14,524 nt of DNA from Candidatus Agathobaculum merdigallinarum (GCA_019115425.1 DXDO01000105.1:1-14524), one strand, 5' to 3'. Shown: positions 1-6,152, counted from the stretch's first letter. A program made the numbers and translations. The notes: generated from the letters alone by a model not told the origin.

Positions 1-636
1 GATTTTCTGCTCAAGGGCTTGATCTTCTGCCACGAGTGCGGCTACCCGCTGGCGGTGCTCAACCGCAAAAACGCCAAGGGGGAGGATGTGCTGTATTTTG
101 TCTGCCGCACCTACCAGCGGTTCACCAAGGCCGGGGTCTGCACCTGCCACTCCATCAAGGAGCAGGTGGTCACCCAGGCGGTGGTGGAGCGGGTGTGGGA
201 GGTCTGCCGGAACTATTTGCAGGCCGAAAAGCTGCTGCCCATCGCCAAGCAGGAGGTCGCAAAGGCCCAGGCGGAGGCGGATCACGAGAAGGAGATCGCC
301 GCCCTGAAGGCCAAGATCGACAGCCTGTCCGCCCATCTGGACCAGGTGTATCTGGATAAGCTGTCCGGCCTGCTGGACGAGGCGGATTTCCAGCGGGTCT
401 ACCGGAAGGTCAAGGCCGACCGGGCTGCGCTGGAACAGCGCCTCTCCCAAATCGACCGGCCGGACTTCTCTCCAGAAAAGCAGAACGATTTGGCCAAAGA
501 ACTGGTGGAACGCTTTCTGGCTACCTCCCCCACCAACCGGGAGGTGCTGGTTTCCCTGATCGAGCGGGTGGAGCTGACCGAAGAAAAAGAGGTCATCCTC
601 CGCTTCCGGTTCCGGGAACTGGAGCAGAAGGGATGA
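1..636 (+). CDS. Large serine recombinase, C-terminal part (5' end outside window)
   Basis: The open frame enters from the left edge without a start, so only about 211 C-terminal residues are present; the catalytic serine domain is missing. What is visible is a recombinase zinc beta-ribbon: the FCHECG pair near the start, then a VCR cysteine and a CTCH pair about 35-45 residues later. A long charged coiled coil follows, roughly residues 75-155, and the protein ends RFRELEQKG. This order is typical of the DNA-binding half of large serine integrases (TnpX, SpoIVCA, phage integrases), which recombine short att sites without high-energy cofactors. The gene ends 65 bases from the broken 3' end of sigK, which is on the opposite strand. 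That placement suggests it is the recombinase of an element inserted in sigK, as SpoIVCA is for the Bacillus skin element. An ICE or prophage integrase using sigK as attachment site is the alternative. Confidence 0.9.
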   Translation, partial: DFLLKGLIFCHECGYPLAVLNRKNAKGEDVLYFVCRTYQRFTKAGVCTCHSIKEQVVTQAVVERVWEVCRNYLQAEKLLPIAKQEVAKAQAEADHEKEIAALKAKIDSLSAHLDQVYLDKLSGLLDEADFQRVYRKVKADRAALEQRLSQIDRPDFSPEKQNDLAKELVERFLATSPTNREVLVSLIERVELTEEKEVILRFRFRELEQKG

Positions 637-701
637 CCCCGGTAGTTGCAAGGCTTTGCGCCGGTCAGCGGCGCATTTCTTTGAAGGCAAAATCGTTTAC
701 A

Positions 702-1355
702 TTAGCGCCGCTGCGATACATACGACCGGGATATCCCCAGCCGTTTGGCGATCTCCCGCTGCGGCAGCGGCGTCGGCAGACCGAGGCCATACCGCAGGCG
801 GATGATTTCGCGTTCGCGCGGGGAAAGACTGTGTGCAAGCGCATGGTGCATGGCGTCATACCGGTCGTGTTCGTCGACGGCGGAAAGTCCGTCATCCTCA
901 CAGCAGATGATATCCTGCAAGGCGAGCGCATTGCCGTCGCCGTCGGTTTCGAGCGCGTCGGACAGAGAAAGCTCGCCTGCGGACTTGCGTTTTTGCCGAA
1001 AGTACATCAGCAGTTCGTTCTGGATACATTTGGAGGCATAGGTCGCCAGCCGAATGTTTTTGTCCGGACGGAAGGTGCTGACCGCTTTGATCAATCCGAT
1101 TGTTCCAAGCGAGATCAGGTCATCCTGCTCGGCGCTGGATGCGTAGTATTTCTTCACAATATGCGCCACCAGGCGCAGGTTGTGTTCGATGAGCTGTTCG
1201 CGGGCCTTTTCGTCGTGTTCCTGCTGCATTCTTCGCAGCAGTTCAGCCTCCTTTTCCGGTGTGAGCGGCTTGGGAAAGCAGCCGTCAACGCCTTGCACGC
1301 GCAGGACAAAGAAAAAAAACGCGCCACCGAGCGCAAATAGGGCGGGAAACAGCAT
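702..1355 (-). CDS. sigK: RNA polymerase sigma-K factor, 3' end interrupted
   Basis: Late mother-cell sporulation sigma factor of the sigma-70 family, directing spore coat and maturation genes. Residues 1-27 form a hydrophobic pro-sequence (LFALGG, AFFFF), the part removed by SpoIVFB-type proteolysis in pro-SigK. Then come FPKPLTPE and the hallmark IEHNLRLVAHIVKKYY, the region 2 core (DLISLGTIGLIKAVSTF, RLATYASKCIQNE), and region 4 (LSPREREIIRLRYGL, QREIAKRLGISRSYVS). Homology stops at residue 214; three unrelated residues and a TAA follow, so the last 20 or so residues after the recognition helix are missing. The start at 1355 has a GAGGTG site 8 bases upstream. With the adjacent recombinase this points to a skin-like element that must be excised to restore the gene. 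A permanently broken gene, or a short but active protein, is possible. Confidence 0.88.
   Translation of the reverse strand: MLFPALFALGGAFFFFVLRVQGVDGCFPKPLTPEKEAELLRRMQQEHDEKAREQLIEHNLRLVAHIVKKYYASSAEQDDLISLGTIGLIKAVSTFRPDKNIRLATYASKCIQNELLMYFRQKRKSAGELSLSDALETDGDGNALALQDIICCEDDGLSAVDEHDRYDAMHHALAHSLSPREREIIRLRYGLGLPTPLPQREIAKRLGISRSYVSQRR
705..722. other. Probable element/sigK junction (attachment site half)
   Basis: On the minus strand the SigK frame reads SRSYVS and then QRR-stop. In intact SigK proteins SRSYVS is followed by RIEK and a basic C-terminal tail. The break between host gene and foreign DNA therefore falls at about 711-716. The serine recombinase gene ends just 70-80 bases away on the foreign side, as expected for an att site at the edge of an integrase-carrying element. 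The exact crossover dinucleotide cannot be set without the other junction, which lies outside the window. Confidence 0.55.
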
Positions 1356-1389
1356 GGGGAAGGCACCTCGTTTCGGCTAAGATATCGTT

Positions 1390-1418
1390 ACCCTATGCGT
1401 TCTGTGGGCTGTCCTATT
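1390..1418 (-). promoter_or_regulatory. Candidate sigma-E-type promoter of sigK
   Basis: On the minus strand an AATA element (1418-1415) is followed 17 bases later by CATAGGGT (1397-1390), about 35 bases before the sigK start. This resembles the mother-cell SigE pattern (ATA at -35, CATA-x3-T at -10), the sigma factor known to drive sigK. The match is loose and the assignment rests partly on context. Confidence 0.3.
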
Positions 1419-1435
1419 CCGCATAAAATAAGGGC

Positions 1436-1464
1436 TTGTAATTTACTGCTGAATCCGATATAAT
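1436..1464 (+). promoter_or_regulatory. Housekeeping (sigma-A) promoter for the yajC-scf operon
   Basis: TTGTAA (1436-1441), a 17-base spacer and a perfect TATAAT (1459-1464). The start codon of yajC lies about 35 bases past the expected transcription start. It is divergent from sigK and is the only clear promoter before scfA, so it probably drives yajC, the TIGR04086-like gene and the SCIFF peptide. Confidence 0.75.
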
Positions 1465-1505
1465 GTTTAAGTATCAATGGCAAAATGCACGAGGAGGTGT
1501 AAGCT

Positions 1506-1850
1506 ATGGAAGGAAATATGCCGGGTGCGTCGGATTATATGACCCTGCTCATGCAGTTCGCGCCGCTGGTCATCCTGATCGTTGTGTTCTATTTCTTGCT
1601 GATCCGTCCGCAGCGCAAGCGTGATAAGGCCGAGCGCGAGATGCGCAACTCGATTGAAGTGGGCGATGAGATCTCTACCATCGGCGGATTTATCGGCCGT
1701 GTCGTCAGCATTAAGGACGATGTGCTGGTGATCGAGTCTTCAAACGACCGTACCAAGCTCAAAATTTATCGCTGGGCGATTCGCGGTAAGGAAGCTCCGG
1801 CGACCGAAACGGTCGAAGCTCCCAAGGAAGCGGATAAGGACGCCAAGTAA
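1506..1850 (+). CDS. yajC: YajC-family preprotein translocase accessory subunit
   Basis: Small single-span membrane protein of the SecDF-YajC complex, which assists Sec-dependent export. It has 114 residues, usual for the family. A membrane segment at about residues 16-34 (FAPLVILIVVFYFLLI) is followed by the signature RPQRKRDKAEREM and then by the compact conserved domain, with VGDEISTIGGFIGRV, SIKDDVLVIES and KLKIYRWAI. The last 20 residues are an acidic, Ala/Glu/Lys-rich tail. The ATG at 1506 has a strong GAGGAGGTG site six bases upstream. It is the first gene after the promoter at 1436-1464; secD and secF, frequent partners elsewhere, are not next to it here. Its association with the SCIFF genes is recurrent in clostridia. 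Confidence 0.93.
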   Translation: MEGNMPGASDYMTLLMQFAPLVILIVVFYFLLIRPQRKRDKAEREMRNSIEVGDEISTIGGFIGRVVSIKDDVLVIESSNDRTKLKIYRWAIRGKEAPATETVEAPKEADKDAK

Positions 1851-1864
1851 TATCTCAGTATCTT

Positions 1865-1895
1865 GCCGAATAGGATAGGTTATCAATCATTCGGC
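1865..1895 (+). repeat. Inverted repeat just before the ribosome binding site
   Basis: GCCGAAT (1865-1871) and ATTCGGC (1889-1895) form a perfect 7-bp stem with a 17-base loop. The second arm abuts the GGGAGG ribosome site (1896-1901) of the following membrane protein gene. It could modulate translation or be a weak processing hairpin; no T-run follows, so it is not a terminator. Confidence 0.4.
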
Positions 1896-1908
1896 GGGAG
1901 GATGCGCA

Positions 1909-2325
1909 ATGATGAGGAAAACCAACGAAGGCCGGACGCCTGTCGGCATATTGCTGCCGGCTGCGGCAACCGGCCTGCTGACAACGCTGCTGCTGATGCT
2001 GATCGGTGCGATCTTGGTGCACCGCGGCACATTGTCCGAAAGTGTGATCGCGCCGTGTGCGTGGGCTTTTCTGGCCGCAGGCAGCGCGTTTGCGGGACTG
2101 ATCGCATCAAAGCAGGCCGAGGCAAGCAAGCTGCTTTGGGCACTGGGCGCGGGAGCTGCGGTTTTTCTGATCCTGCTGGCTGCGGGAGTCCTTTTGGGCG
2201 CGCGGCCGGTCGATATTGTACGCACGGTGGTCAGCCTGCTCTGCGCGCTGGCGGCCTCGGCGATCGGCGGTCTTGCCGGCGCCAATATGCGAAAAAAGAA
2301 ACGGTATAGCCATATCAAAAAGTAG
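1909..2325 (+). CDS. TIGR04086-like small membrane protein
   Basis: A 138-residue, strongly hydrophobic protein with four predicted membrane spans at about residues 14-37, 43-65, 72-95 and 101-125, a short charged N-terminus (MMRKTNEGR) and a very basic C-terminus (MRKKKRYSHIKK). The length, topology, glycine/alanine-rich helices and position right before a SCIFF peptide gene match the clostridial family TIGR04086, whose function is unknown. The start at 1909 has GGGAGG seven bases upstream. It ends 12 bases before the scfA start, so the two are almost certainly cotranscribed. A role in handling or exporting the mature peptide is a reasonable guess from position only; no transporter motif is present. 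Confidence 0.75.
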   Translation: MMRKTNEGRTPVGILLPAAATGLLTTLLLMLIGAILVHRGTLSESVIAPCAWAFLAAGSAFAGLIASKQAEASKLLWALGAGAAVFLILLAAGVLLGARPVDIVRTVVSLLCALAASAIGGLAGANMRKKKRYSHIKK

Positions 2326-2337
2326 GAGGGAATTTTC

Positions 2338-2484
2338 ATGAAGCATGTATCCACGCTGACCTCTGCAACTCTGAAGCAGACCGCGGCGCACGGCGGCTGC
2401 GGCGAGTGCCAGACTTCCTGCCAGTCTGCCTGCAAGACGTCCTGCACTGTAGCGAACCAGAAGTGCGAGCACGCTTCCAAGTAA
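2338..2484 (+). CDS. scfA: SCIFF ranthipeptide precursor (six cysteines in forty-five)
   Basis: A 48-residue peptide gene with a good GGAGGGA site 6-7 bases before its ATG. The leader begins MKHVSTLTSATLKQTAAHGG. The core holds six cysteines at residues 21, 24, 28, 32, 36 and 43 in the pattern C-x2-C-x3-C-x3-C-x3-C-x6-C, with Thr/Ser between them. This is the SCIFF family, among the most widespread clostridial RiPPs. In studied homologues the radical SAM maturase joins a cysteine to a non-alpha carbon of a threonine, making a thioether ('ranthipeptide'). From memory the mapped link is Cys32-Thr37, and both residues are present here at those numbers. The matching maturase is the next gene. In Clostridium such peptides have been linked to population-level metabolic control. 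Identification is firm; function here is inferred. Confidence 0.96.
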   Translation: MKHVSTLTSATLKQTAAHGGCGECQTSCQSACKTSCTVANQKCEHASK

Positions 2485-2583
2485 GCCGTTCCGGCTTTCT
2501 TGGAAAAGGGCCTGACCGAGCCGGTGGTTCGGATCAGTCCTGCCGCCTACGGCGCGCCCTGCGGGCACACTTCTGCGGCGGTT
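2483..2583 (+). other. Structured spacer after scfA: several hairpins
   Basis: From the scfA stop codon onward the RNA can form a 6-bp hairpin (AAGCCG 2483-2488 with CGGCTT 2492-2497), a 7-bp hairpin with one G-U pair (2516-2522 with 2526-2532), and a longer GC-rich fold between about 2540 and 2583 (GCCGC with GCGGC enclosing GCCC/GGGC). None is followed by a T-run. No plausible coding frame with a ribosome site is present. This could be a stable 3' end for the peptide mRNA. Confidence 0.5.
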
Positions 2584-2587
2584 TGTG

Positions 2588-2618
2588 AAAAAAGTCAGGC
2601 GCATGTCCTGACTTTTTT
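2588..2618. terminator. Rho-independent terminator between scfA and scfB
   Basis: Perfect 12-bp arms: A6-GTCAGG (2588-2599) and CCTGAC-T6 (2607-2618), loop of seven bases. The A-run on the left and T-run on the right make it functional in either direction. It lies downstream of the SCIFF peptide and about 120 bases before the maturase, so it should limit readthrough and keep peptide transcript in excess over enzyme transcript. Confidence 0.85.
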
Positions 2619-2621
2619 GTC

Positions 2622-2644
2622 AAGCGGCGGTTATACCGCCGCTT
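2622..2644 (+). terminator. Second terminator-like hairpin before scfB
   Basis: AAGCGGCGGT (2622-2631) and ACCGCCGCTT (2635-2644) pair perfectly over 10 bp with a three-base loop, followed by TTCCATTTC. The T-run is weak, so it may act as a back-up terminator to 2588-2618 or as an RNA-stability hairpin protecting the scfB transcript. Confidence 0.5.
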
Positions 2645-2654
2645 TCCATTTCAT

Positions 2655-2708
2655 CCGCGCTGGGGCGCGGGAATGTTTGGATTGACTGAGGCGCGCAGGG
2701 GCGCGCCT
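2655..2708 (+). repeat. Two GC-rich hairpins in the scfB leader
   Basis: CCGCGC/GCGCGG (2655-2660, 2665-2670, loop TGGG) and AGGCGCGC/GCGCGCCT (2689-2696, 2701-2708, loop AGGG). Both are perfect, and the second ends 14 bases before the scfB ribosome site (GGAGG, 2723-2727). They could tune scfB translation or transcript ends. Confidence 0.5.
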
Positions 2709-2738
2709 TGTTCCTGTATATCGGAGGAAATATAGAAA

Positions 2739-4109
2739 ATGATTCATCGTTATCAAAAAAACGGGCTGAATTTTCTGCTCGATGTCAATTCCGGCGCGGT
2801 GCATGTGCTGGATGACATCAGCTATGCGGTGTCCGGCCTGATCGACGAGAATATGGAGGAGACCTGTCCGCAGTCCGTGGTGGATGCGCTGACCCAGTAT
2901 CCGGCGGATGAGGTGCGCGAGGCATACAGCGAGCTGTATGCGCTGAAGAAGGCGGGGCAGCTGTTTGCGGAGGATGACTACATCGACGTGAGCAAGTACA
3001 TACCGGTCGGCGCGCCGGTCAAGGCGCTCTGCCTGCATGTCGCGCACGACTGCAACCTGCGCTGCACCTACTGCTTCGCCTCCACGGGTGATTTCGGCAA
3101 GGGGCGTAAGATCATGCCGCCCGAGGTGGCGAAAAAAGCGATCGATTTTGTGATTGCGCGCTCGGGTAAGCGGCATAATATCGAGGTAGACTTCTTCGGC
3201 GGCGAGCCGCTGATGGCGTGGGACACGGTCGTGCAGACGGTCGATTACGCGCGCAGCCTGGAAGAGAAGTTTGACAAGAAGTTCCGTTTCACCATCACGA
3301 CCAACGGCCTGCTGCTCGATGAGGACAAGCGGGCGTATATCAATGAAAATATGGACAATGTCGTGCTGTCGCTCGACGGACGGCCGTCGGTCAACGACGA
3401 GTTTCGCAAGACCGTGTCCGGCGCGGGCAGCTACGACGTGATCGTGCCCAAATTCAAGGCGCTGGTAGACGCGCGCGATCCGCAGAAGGATTACTATGCG
3501 CGCGGCACCTTTACCTCGCACAATCTGGATTTTGCCGAGGATGTGGTACACATCGCAGACGCGGGATTTGACCGTCTTTCGGTCGAGCCGGTAACCGCGG
3601 ACCCGGGCTGCGGCTACGATCTGACCGAGGCCGACCTGCCGAAGATCGAGGCCGAGTATGACCGCTTGACGGAAATCATGCTAGAGCGCCGCAAGCAGGG
3701 CAAGCCGTTCAGCTTCTTCCATTTCATGGTGGATCTGGATCAGGGGCCGTGTGTGGTCAAGCGCCTGCGGGGCTGCGGCGCGGGCTATGAGTATGTCGCC
3801 GTCACGCCGGACGGTGATATCTACCCCTGCCATCAGTTTGTCGGCAAGGATGAGTTTAAGCAGGGCAGTGTGCTTGACCAGTCGTTCGATATGGAGATTG
3901 CAACAAAGTTCGCGGGCATGAACATCTACACCCGTCCCAAATGCCAGAAGTGCTGGGCGAAGTTCTATTGCTCGGGCGGCTGCTCGGCGGCGAATTACAA
4001 TATGAATCACGATATGAACGATTCGTATGATCTGGGCTGTGAGATGGAGCGCAAACGATTGGAGTGTGCAATTTATCTGAAAGCGGCGGAGAAGATCTTT
4101 GAAGATTAG
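2739..4109 (+). CDS. scfB: SCIFF radical SAM/SPASM maturase (thioether-forming)
   Basis: Radical S-adenosylmethionine enzyme that installs Cys-Thr thioether links in the SCIFF precursor. It has 456 residues, the usual length. Residues 1-95 form the N-terminal peptide-recognition region (PqqD/RRE-like). The radical SAM cluster motif C-x3-C-x2-C is Cys105, Cys109 and Cys112 within HDCNLRCTYCF, followed by the SAM-binding FFGGEPL at about 152-158. The C-terminal SPASM domain carries Cys346, Cys364, Cys402, Cys405, Cys411, Cys415 and Cys434 (CQKCWAKFYCSGGC in the middle), ligands for two auxiliary 4Fe-4S clusters; Cys338 precedes them. All expected ligands are present, so the enzyme should be active. 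The GGAGG site lies 11 bases before the ATG. It follows scfA by 254 bases of structured spacer including a terminator. Confidence 0.96.
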   Translation: MIHRYQKNGLNFLLDVNSGAVHVLDDISYAVSGLIDENMEETCPQSVVDALTQYPADEVREAYSELYALKKAGQLFAEDDYIDVSKYIPVGAPVKALCLHVAHDCNLRCTYCFASTGDFGKGRKIMPPEVAKKAIDFVIARSGKRHNIEVDFFGGEPLMAWDTVVQTVDYARSLEEKFDKKFRFTITTNGLLLDEDKRAYINENMDNVVLSLDGRPSVNDEFRKTVSGAGSYDVIVPKFKALVDARDPQKDYYARGTFTSHNLDFAEDVVHIADAGFDRLSVEPVTADPGCGYDLTEADLPKIEAEYDRLTEIMLERRKQGKPFSFFHFMVDLDQGPCVVKRLRGCGAGYEYVAVTPDGDIYPCHQFVGKDEFKQGSVLDQSFDMEIATKFAGMNIYTRPKCQKCWAKFYCSGGCSAANYNMNHDMNDSYDLGCEMERKRLECAIYLKAAEKIFED

Positions 4110-4147
4110 TCATAGTGCCAAATTGTGAGAAAAATATGTAAAGTTCA

Positions 4148-4177
4148 TTGCAAACCGCCGGTTTTGTGGCGTATAAT
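4148..4177 (+). promoter_or_regulatory. Sigma-A promoter for the ProC-like gene
   Basis: TTGCAA (4148-4153), an 18-base spacer and a perfect TATAAT (4172-4177), about 45 bases before the start at 4222. The gene is thus expressed independently of scfB. No convincing terminator is seen between scfB and this promoter. Confidence 0.65.
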
Positions 4178-4221
4178 GAGCGTTGTATTTGCAAATGTCC
4201 TGATAAAGGAGATGTGATGAT

Positions 4222-4713
4222 ATGCCGCAGAACGTAATGGTATCGGTGGTCGGCGAGGGCGAATATATGCCTAAACTGGTGAGAGCCATCCTGTGCAAGG
4301 AGGTCATTCCGCCGCGCAACCTGTTTTTATCGTCTAAGAATAAAGCCGCCTGTGAGGCGGCGGAGGGCTATTCGGTCAGCCTGTGCGAGGATGATATTTC
4401 CGCAGTGATCAAAAGTGAGATTGTGCTGGTGACCGCGCCCAAGCGCGAGATGCCGACCGAGCTTGCGAAGATTTCGGGCAGTTCGCAAAAGCGCTTGATC
4501 GTGACCGTGTGCGACAGCGAGCAGATCGATCTTGCCTATATTTCCGAGCGTATCGCCGCCGTGACCGAGTTTATTGCGGCCGTACTGCATCGGGATGAAA
4601 ACGGCAAGCTGTACGCGACCTATGAGATCAGTCAAAAGGCGCGTCTGTTTCTGCACCAGCCCTGCCGCGATTTGGTCAACGCCATGTGCGATCTGATCAA
4701 CGAAGAGGGCTGA
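4222..4713 (+). CDS. Short ProC-like Rossmann-fold protein, function unknown
   Basis: A 163-residue cytosolic protein. Its first 110 residues follow the layout of the NAD(P)-binding domain of pyrroline-5-carboxylate reductase (ProC): a beta strand and glycine-rich loop (VSVVGEGEYMPKLVRAIL), then VIPPRNLFLSSKN like the family's strand 2, SEIVLVTAPKREMP like the 'DVVVLAVKPQ' strand, and KRLIVTVCDS. However, the loop GAGNM of ProC is GEGEYM, and the all-alpha dimerisation and catalytic domain (about 160 residues, with the conserved substrate-binding helix) is replaced by some 55 unrelated residues. True proline synthesis is therefore unlikely; a regulatory or scaffold relative is more plausible. 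It has its own promoter and an AAAGGAG site about 10 bases before the ATG. The family assignment is from pattern only. Confidence 0.6.
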   Translation: MPQNVMVSVVGEGEYMPKLVRAILCKEVIPPRNLFLSSKNKAACEAAEGYSVSLCEDDISAVIKSEIVLVTAPKREMPTELAKISGSSQKRLIVTVCDSEQIDLAYISERIAAVTEFIAAVLHRDENGKLYATYEISQKARLFLHQPCRDLVNAMCDLINEEG

Positions 4714-4773
4714 GTTCTAATCGAACCAAACCGGGAATATGCTGTTCTATGACCTTCCCCAAGGAGGAGACGT

Positions 4774-5313
4774 ATGAACAAACAGCATATTCTCGGTTTT
4801 TTCGATTCTCTGGTTCGGACACCGGCGTTTCTGTTCCTGTGCGCGATGTTTTTATGCGGCGCACTCGCGGGCGGCTTAACCGGACTGCACGCCAGCGCGG
4901 GGGACAGCGCGGTCGAATTGACAGCCATGCTGTCCGTGCTGCCCGAACAGACGTTGAAGAGTGTTCTGTGCGCGGTGCTGTGGCTGGTGCTGCCCCTGAT
5001 ATGCGCGCTGCTGCGGATGGCGTCGCTGTGTCTGTCCGCAGTGGTGGCGGCGCGCGGCTTTGTGCTCGCACTGACCGTGGCGGTGGGGATCGGACAGGGT
5101 GAGGATGTGCTGCTTTTGCTGTGTGCCGCCGGCCTTCCCGCAATATTGAGCGTGTCCGCGCTGCTTGCGGCGTGCGCCATGGTGTGGCAGAGCGGGGAGA
5201 CTGCGGGGCGGTATTCGCTGCATGCCTGCCGCCTGCCCTATGCGCTGTGCGTAGGGCTCGCCGCGCTGAGCGCCCTGCTGCGTGTGGCGATGGCAGCTCT
5301 GTGGAATCTGTAA
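4774..5313 (+). CDS. SpoIIM-like (DUF95-type) integral membrane protein
   Basis: A 179-residue protein with about five hydrophobic segments: roughly residues 17-38, 62-82, 86-106, 112-135 and 155-175. The middle shows a pattern met in stage II sporulation protein M: a helix ending in a basic/glycine turn (VVAARGFVLALTVAVGIGQG), then LLLCAAGLPAILSVSALLAAC. SpoIIM acts in peptidoglycan remodelling during spore engulfment. Length is near the SpoIIM norm of about 200, but the sequence resemblance is weak, and a generic hydrophobic protein is possible. The start at 4774 has a strong AAGGAGGA site six bases upstream. It lies 60 bases after the ProC-like gene in the same direction, so it may share that promoter, and is followed by a terminator shared with the convergent thiE operon. 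Confidence 0.55.
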   Translation: MNKQHILGFFDSLVRTPAFLFLCAMFLCGALAGGLTGLHASAGDSAVELTAMLSVLPEQTLKSVLCAVLWLVLPLICALLRMASLCLSAVVAARGFVLALTVAVGIGQGEDVLLLLCAAGLPAILSVSALLAACAMVWQSGETAGRYSLHACRLPYALCVGLAALSALLRVAMAALWNL

Positions 5314-5482
5314 GCAGAAAACCCGATACAATGTTTGCAGCAATCAAGCGCCGCCGGATGGAGCGCGAAACGCCGTCTTACTGCGGACGCATTGCCCATG
5401 TCTTACAGGCTGAAAACGTACATGTCAAGCAGCAGAGATTTTGTTGGATCAAAAAGCTGTTCGGAAGATGGATTTTGACAGA

Positions 5483-5516
5483 GAAAGGCTCCGGCGCATT
5501 TGCACCGAAGCCTTTC
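5483..5516. terminator. Bidirectional terminator between convergent genes
   Basis: GAAAGGCT (5483-5490) pairs with AGCCTTTC (5509-5516). The stem continues inward for eight more positions with two mismatches, closing on a two-base loop. It lies between the SpoIIM-like gene (plus) and thiE (minus). The preceding stretch 5314-5482 holds no gene I can support: one 63-codon frame from 5331 lacks a ribosome site and any recognisable motif. Confidence 0.6.
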
Positions 5517-5522
5517 TTCTGA

Positions 5523-6152
5523 TTATTTTCGCATCGCAAGAAATTTTTCCTTGATGTACGCTGCGGCGGCGCACGGGTCATCCGCCTTCATCACAGCGGA
5601 GACAACGGCAACGCCCGCGATCGGACTGTCCGCCAGCACATCCATATTATCCGCGTTCAGCCCGCCGATGGCGACGACCGGAATGGGCACCGCGCGGCAG
5701 ATTTCGTTCAGCGTGGAGACCGGCGTGATTTTTGTGGTGACGTGCGTGGTGGTCGGGTAGATCGCGCCCGTACCCAGATAGTCCGCACCGTCCGCATAGG
5801 CAGCGCGGGCAGCCTCGACCGTTTTAGCGGTGGCGCCGACGATTTTGTCAGGCCCAAGCAGCCTGCGGCATACCGCTACCGGAAGGTCGCTCGCCCCGAC
5901 ATGGACGCCCGCCGCTCCGCACGCGAGGGCGACGTCTACGCGGTCGTCGATGATCAACGGCACCTGGTATGGATCGGTGACCGCCTTCACCCGCTGCGCA
6001 AGCGCAAGGTAATCGCGGCCGCCGGCATCCTTTTCGCGAAGCTGGATGAGCGTCGCGCCGCCCGCGCACGCCCGATCGACCGCGCGGAGCAGGGATTCGG
6101 CGGTGTGGTAGGTGCTGTCCGTAATGACATAAAGAGTGGGATCAAATTGCAT
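5523..6152 (-). CDS. thiE: Thiamine phosphate synthase
   Basis: Joins HMP pyrophosphate and HET phosphate to give thiamine phosphate, the last condensation step of vitamin B1 synthesis. It is a TIM barrel of 209 residues, the normal size. Visible motifs: LYVITD near residue 8, IQLREKD at 36-42 (diphosphate-binding Arg/Lys), PLIIDDRVDVALA, GVHVG, DYLGTGAIYPTTTH (the phosphate and thiazole loop) and PVVAIGGL near the C-terminus. Most ThiE proteins have GVHLGQ and a serine-rich loop, here GVHVGAS and GATAKT, a modest variation. I chose the ATG at 6152 because AGAGGA lies six bases upstream; longer frames need a TTG with no site. It overlaps the end of the carbon-nitrogen hydrolase gene by 11 bases, so the two are probably translationally coupled. 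No other thi gene or TPP riboswitch is visible. Confidence 0.92.
   Translation of the reverse strand: MQFDPTLYVITDSTYHTAESLLRAVDRACAGGATLIQLREKDAGGRDYLALAQRVKAVTDPYQVPLIIDDRVDVALACGAAGVHVGASDLPVAVCRRLLGPDKIVGATAKTVEAARAAYADGADYLGTGAIYPTTTHVTTKITPVSTLNEICRAVPIPVVAIGGLNADNMDVLADSPIAGVAVVSAVMKADDPCAAAAYIKEKFLAMRK

Noticed and set aside
633..1340. A 235-codon open frame on the plus strand across sigK
   Set aside because: It is the antisense shadow of sigK, which has clear family motifs and a ribosome site; the plus frame has no recognisable domain.
2500..2685. A 61-codon frame after scfA, considered as a second small peptide
   Set aside because: It reads straight through two terminator-like hairpins, lacks a convincing ribosome site and has no conserved cysteine pattern.
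2631..3551. A 306-codon minus-strand frame within scfB
   Set aside because: Mirror of the maturase coding sequence in GC-rich DNA; rich in His/Arg/Ile with no domain and no ribosome site.
5331..5522. A 63-codon plus-strand frame between the SpoIIM-like gene and thiE
   Set aside because: No ribosome binding site, runs through the terminator hairpin, and shows no known motif.
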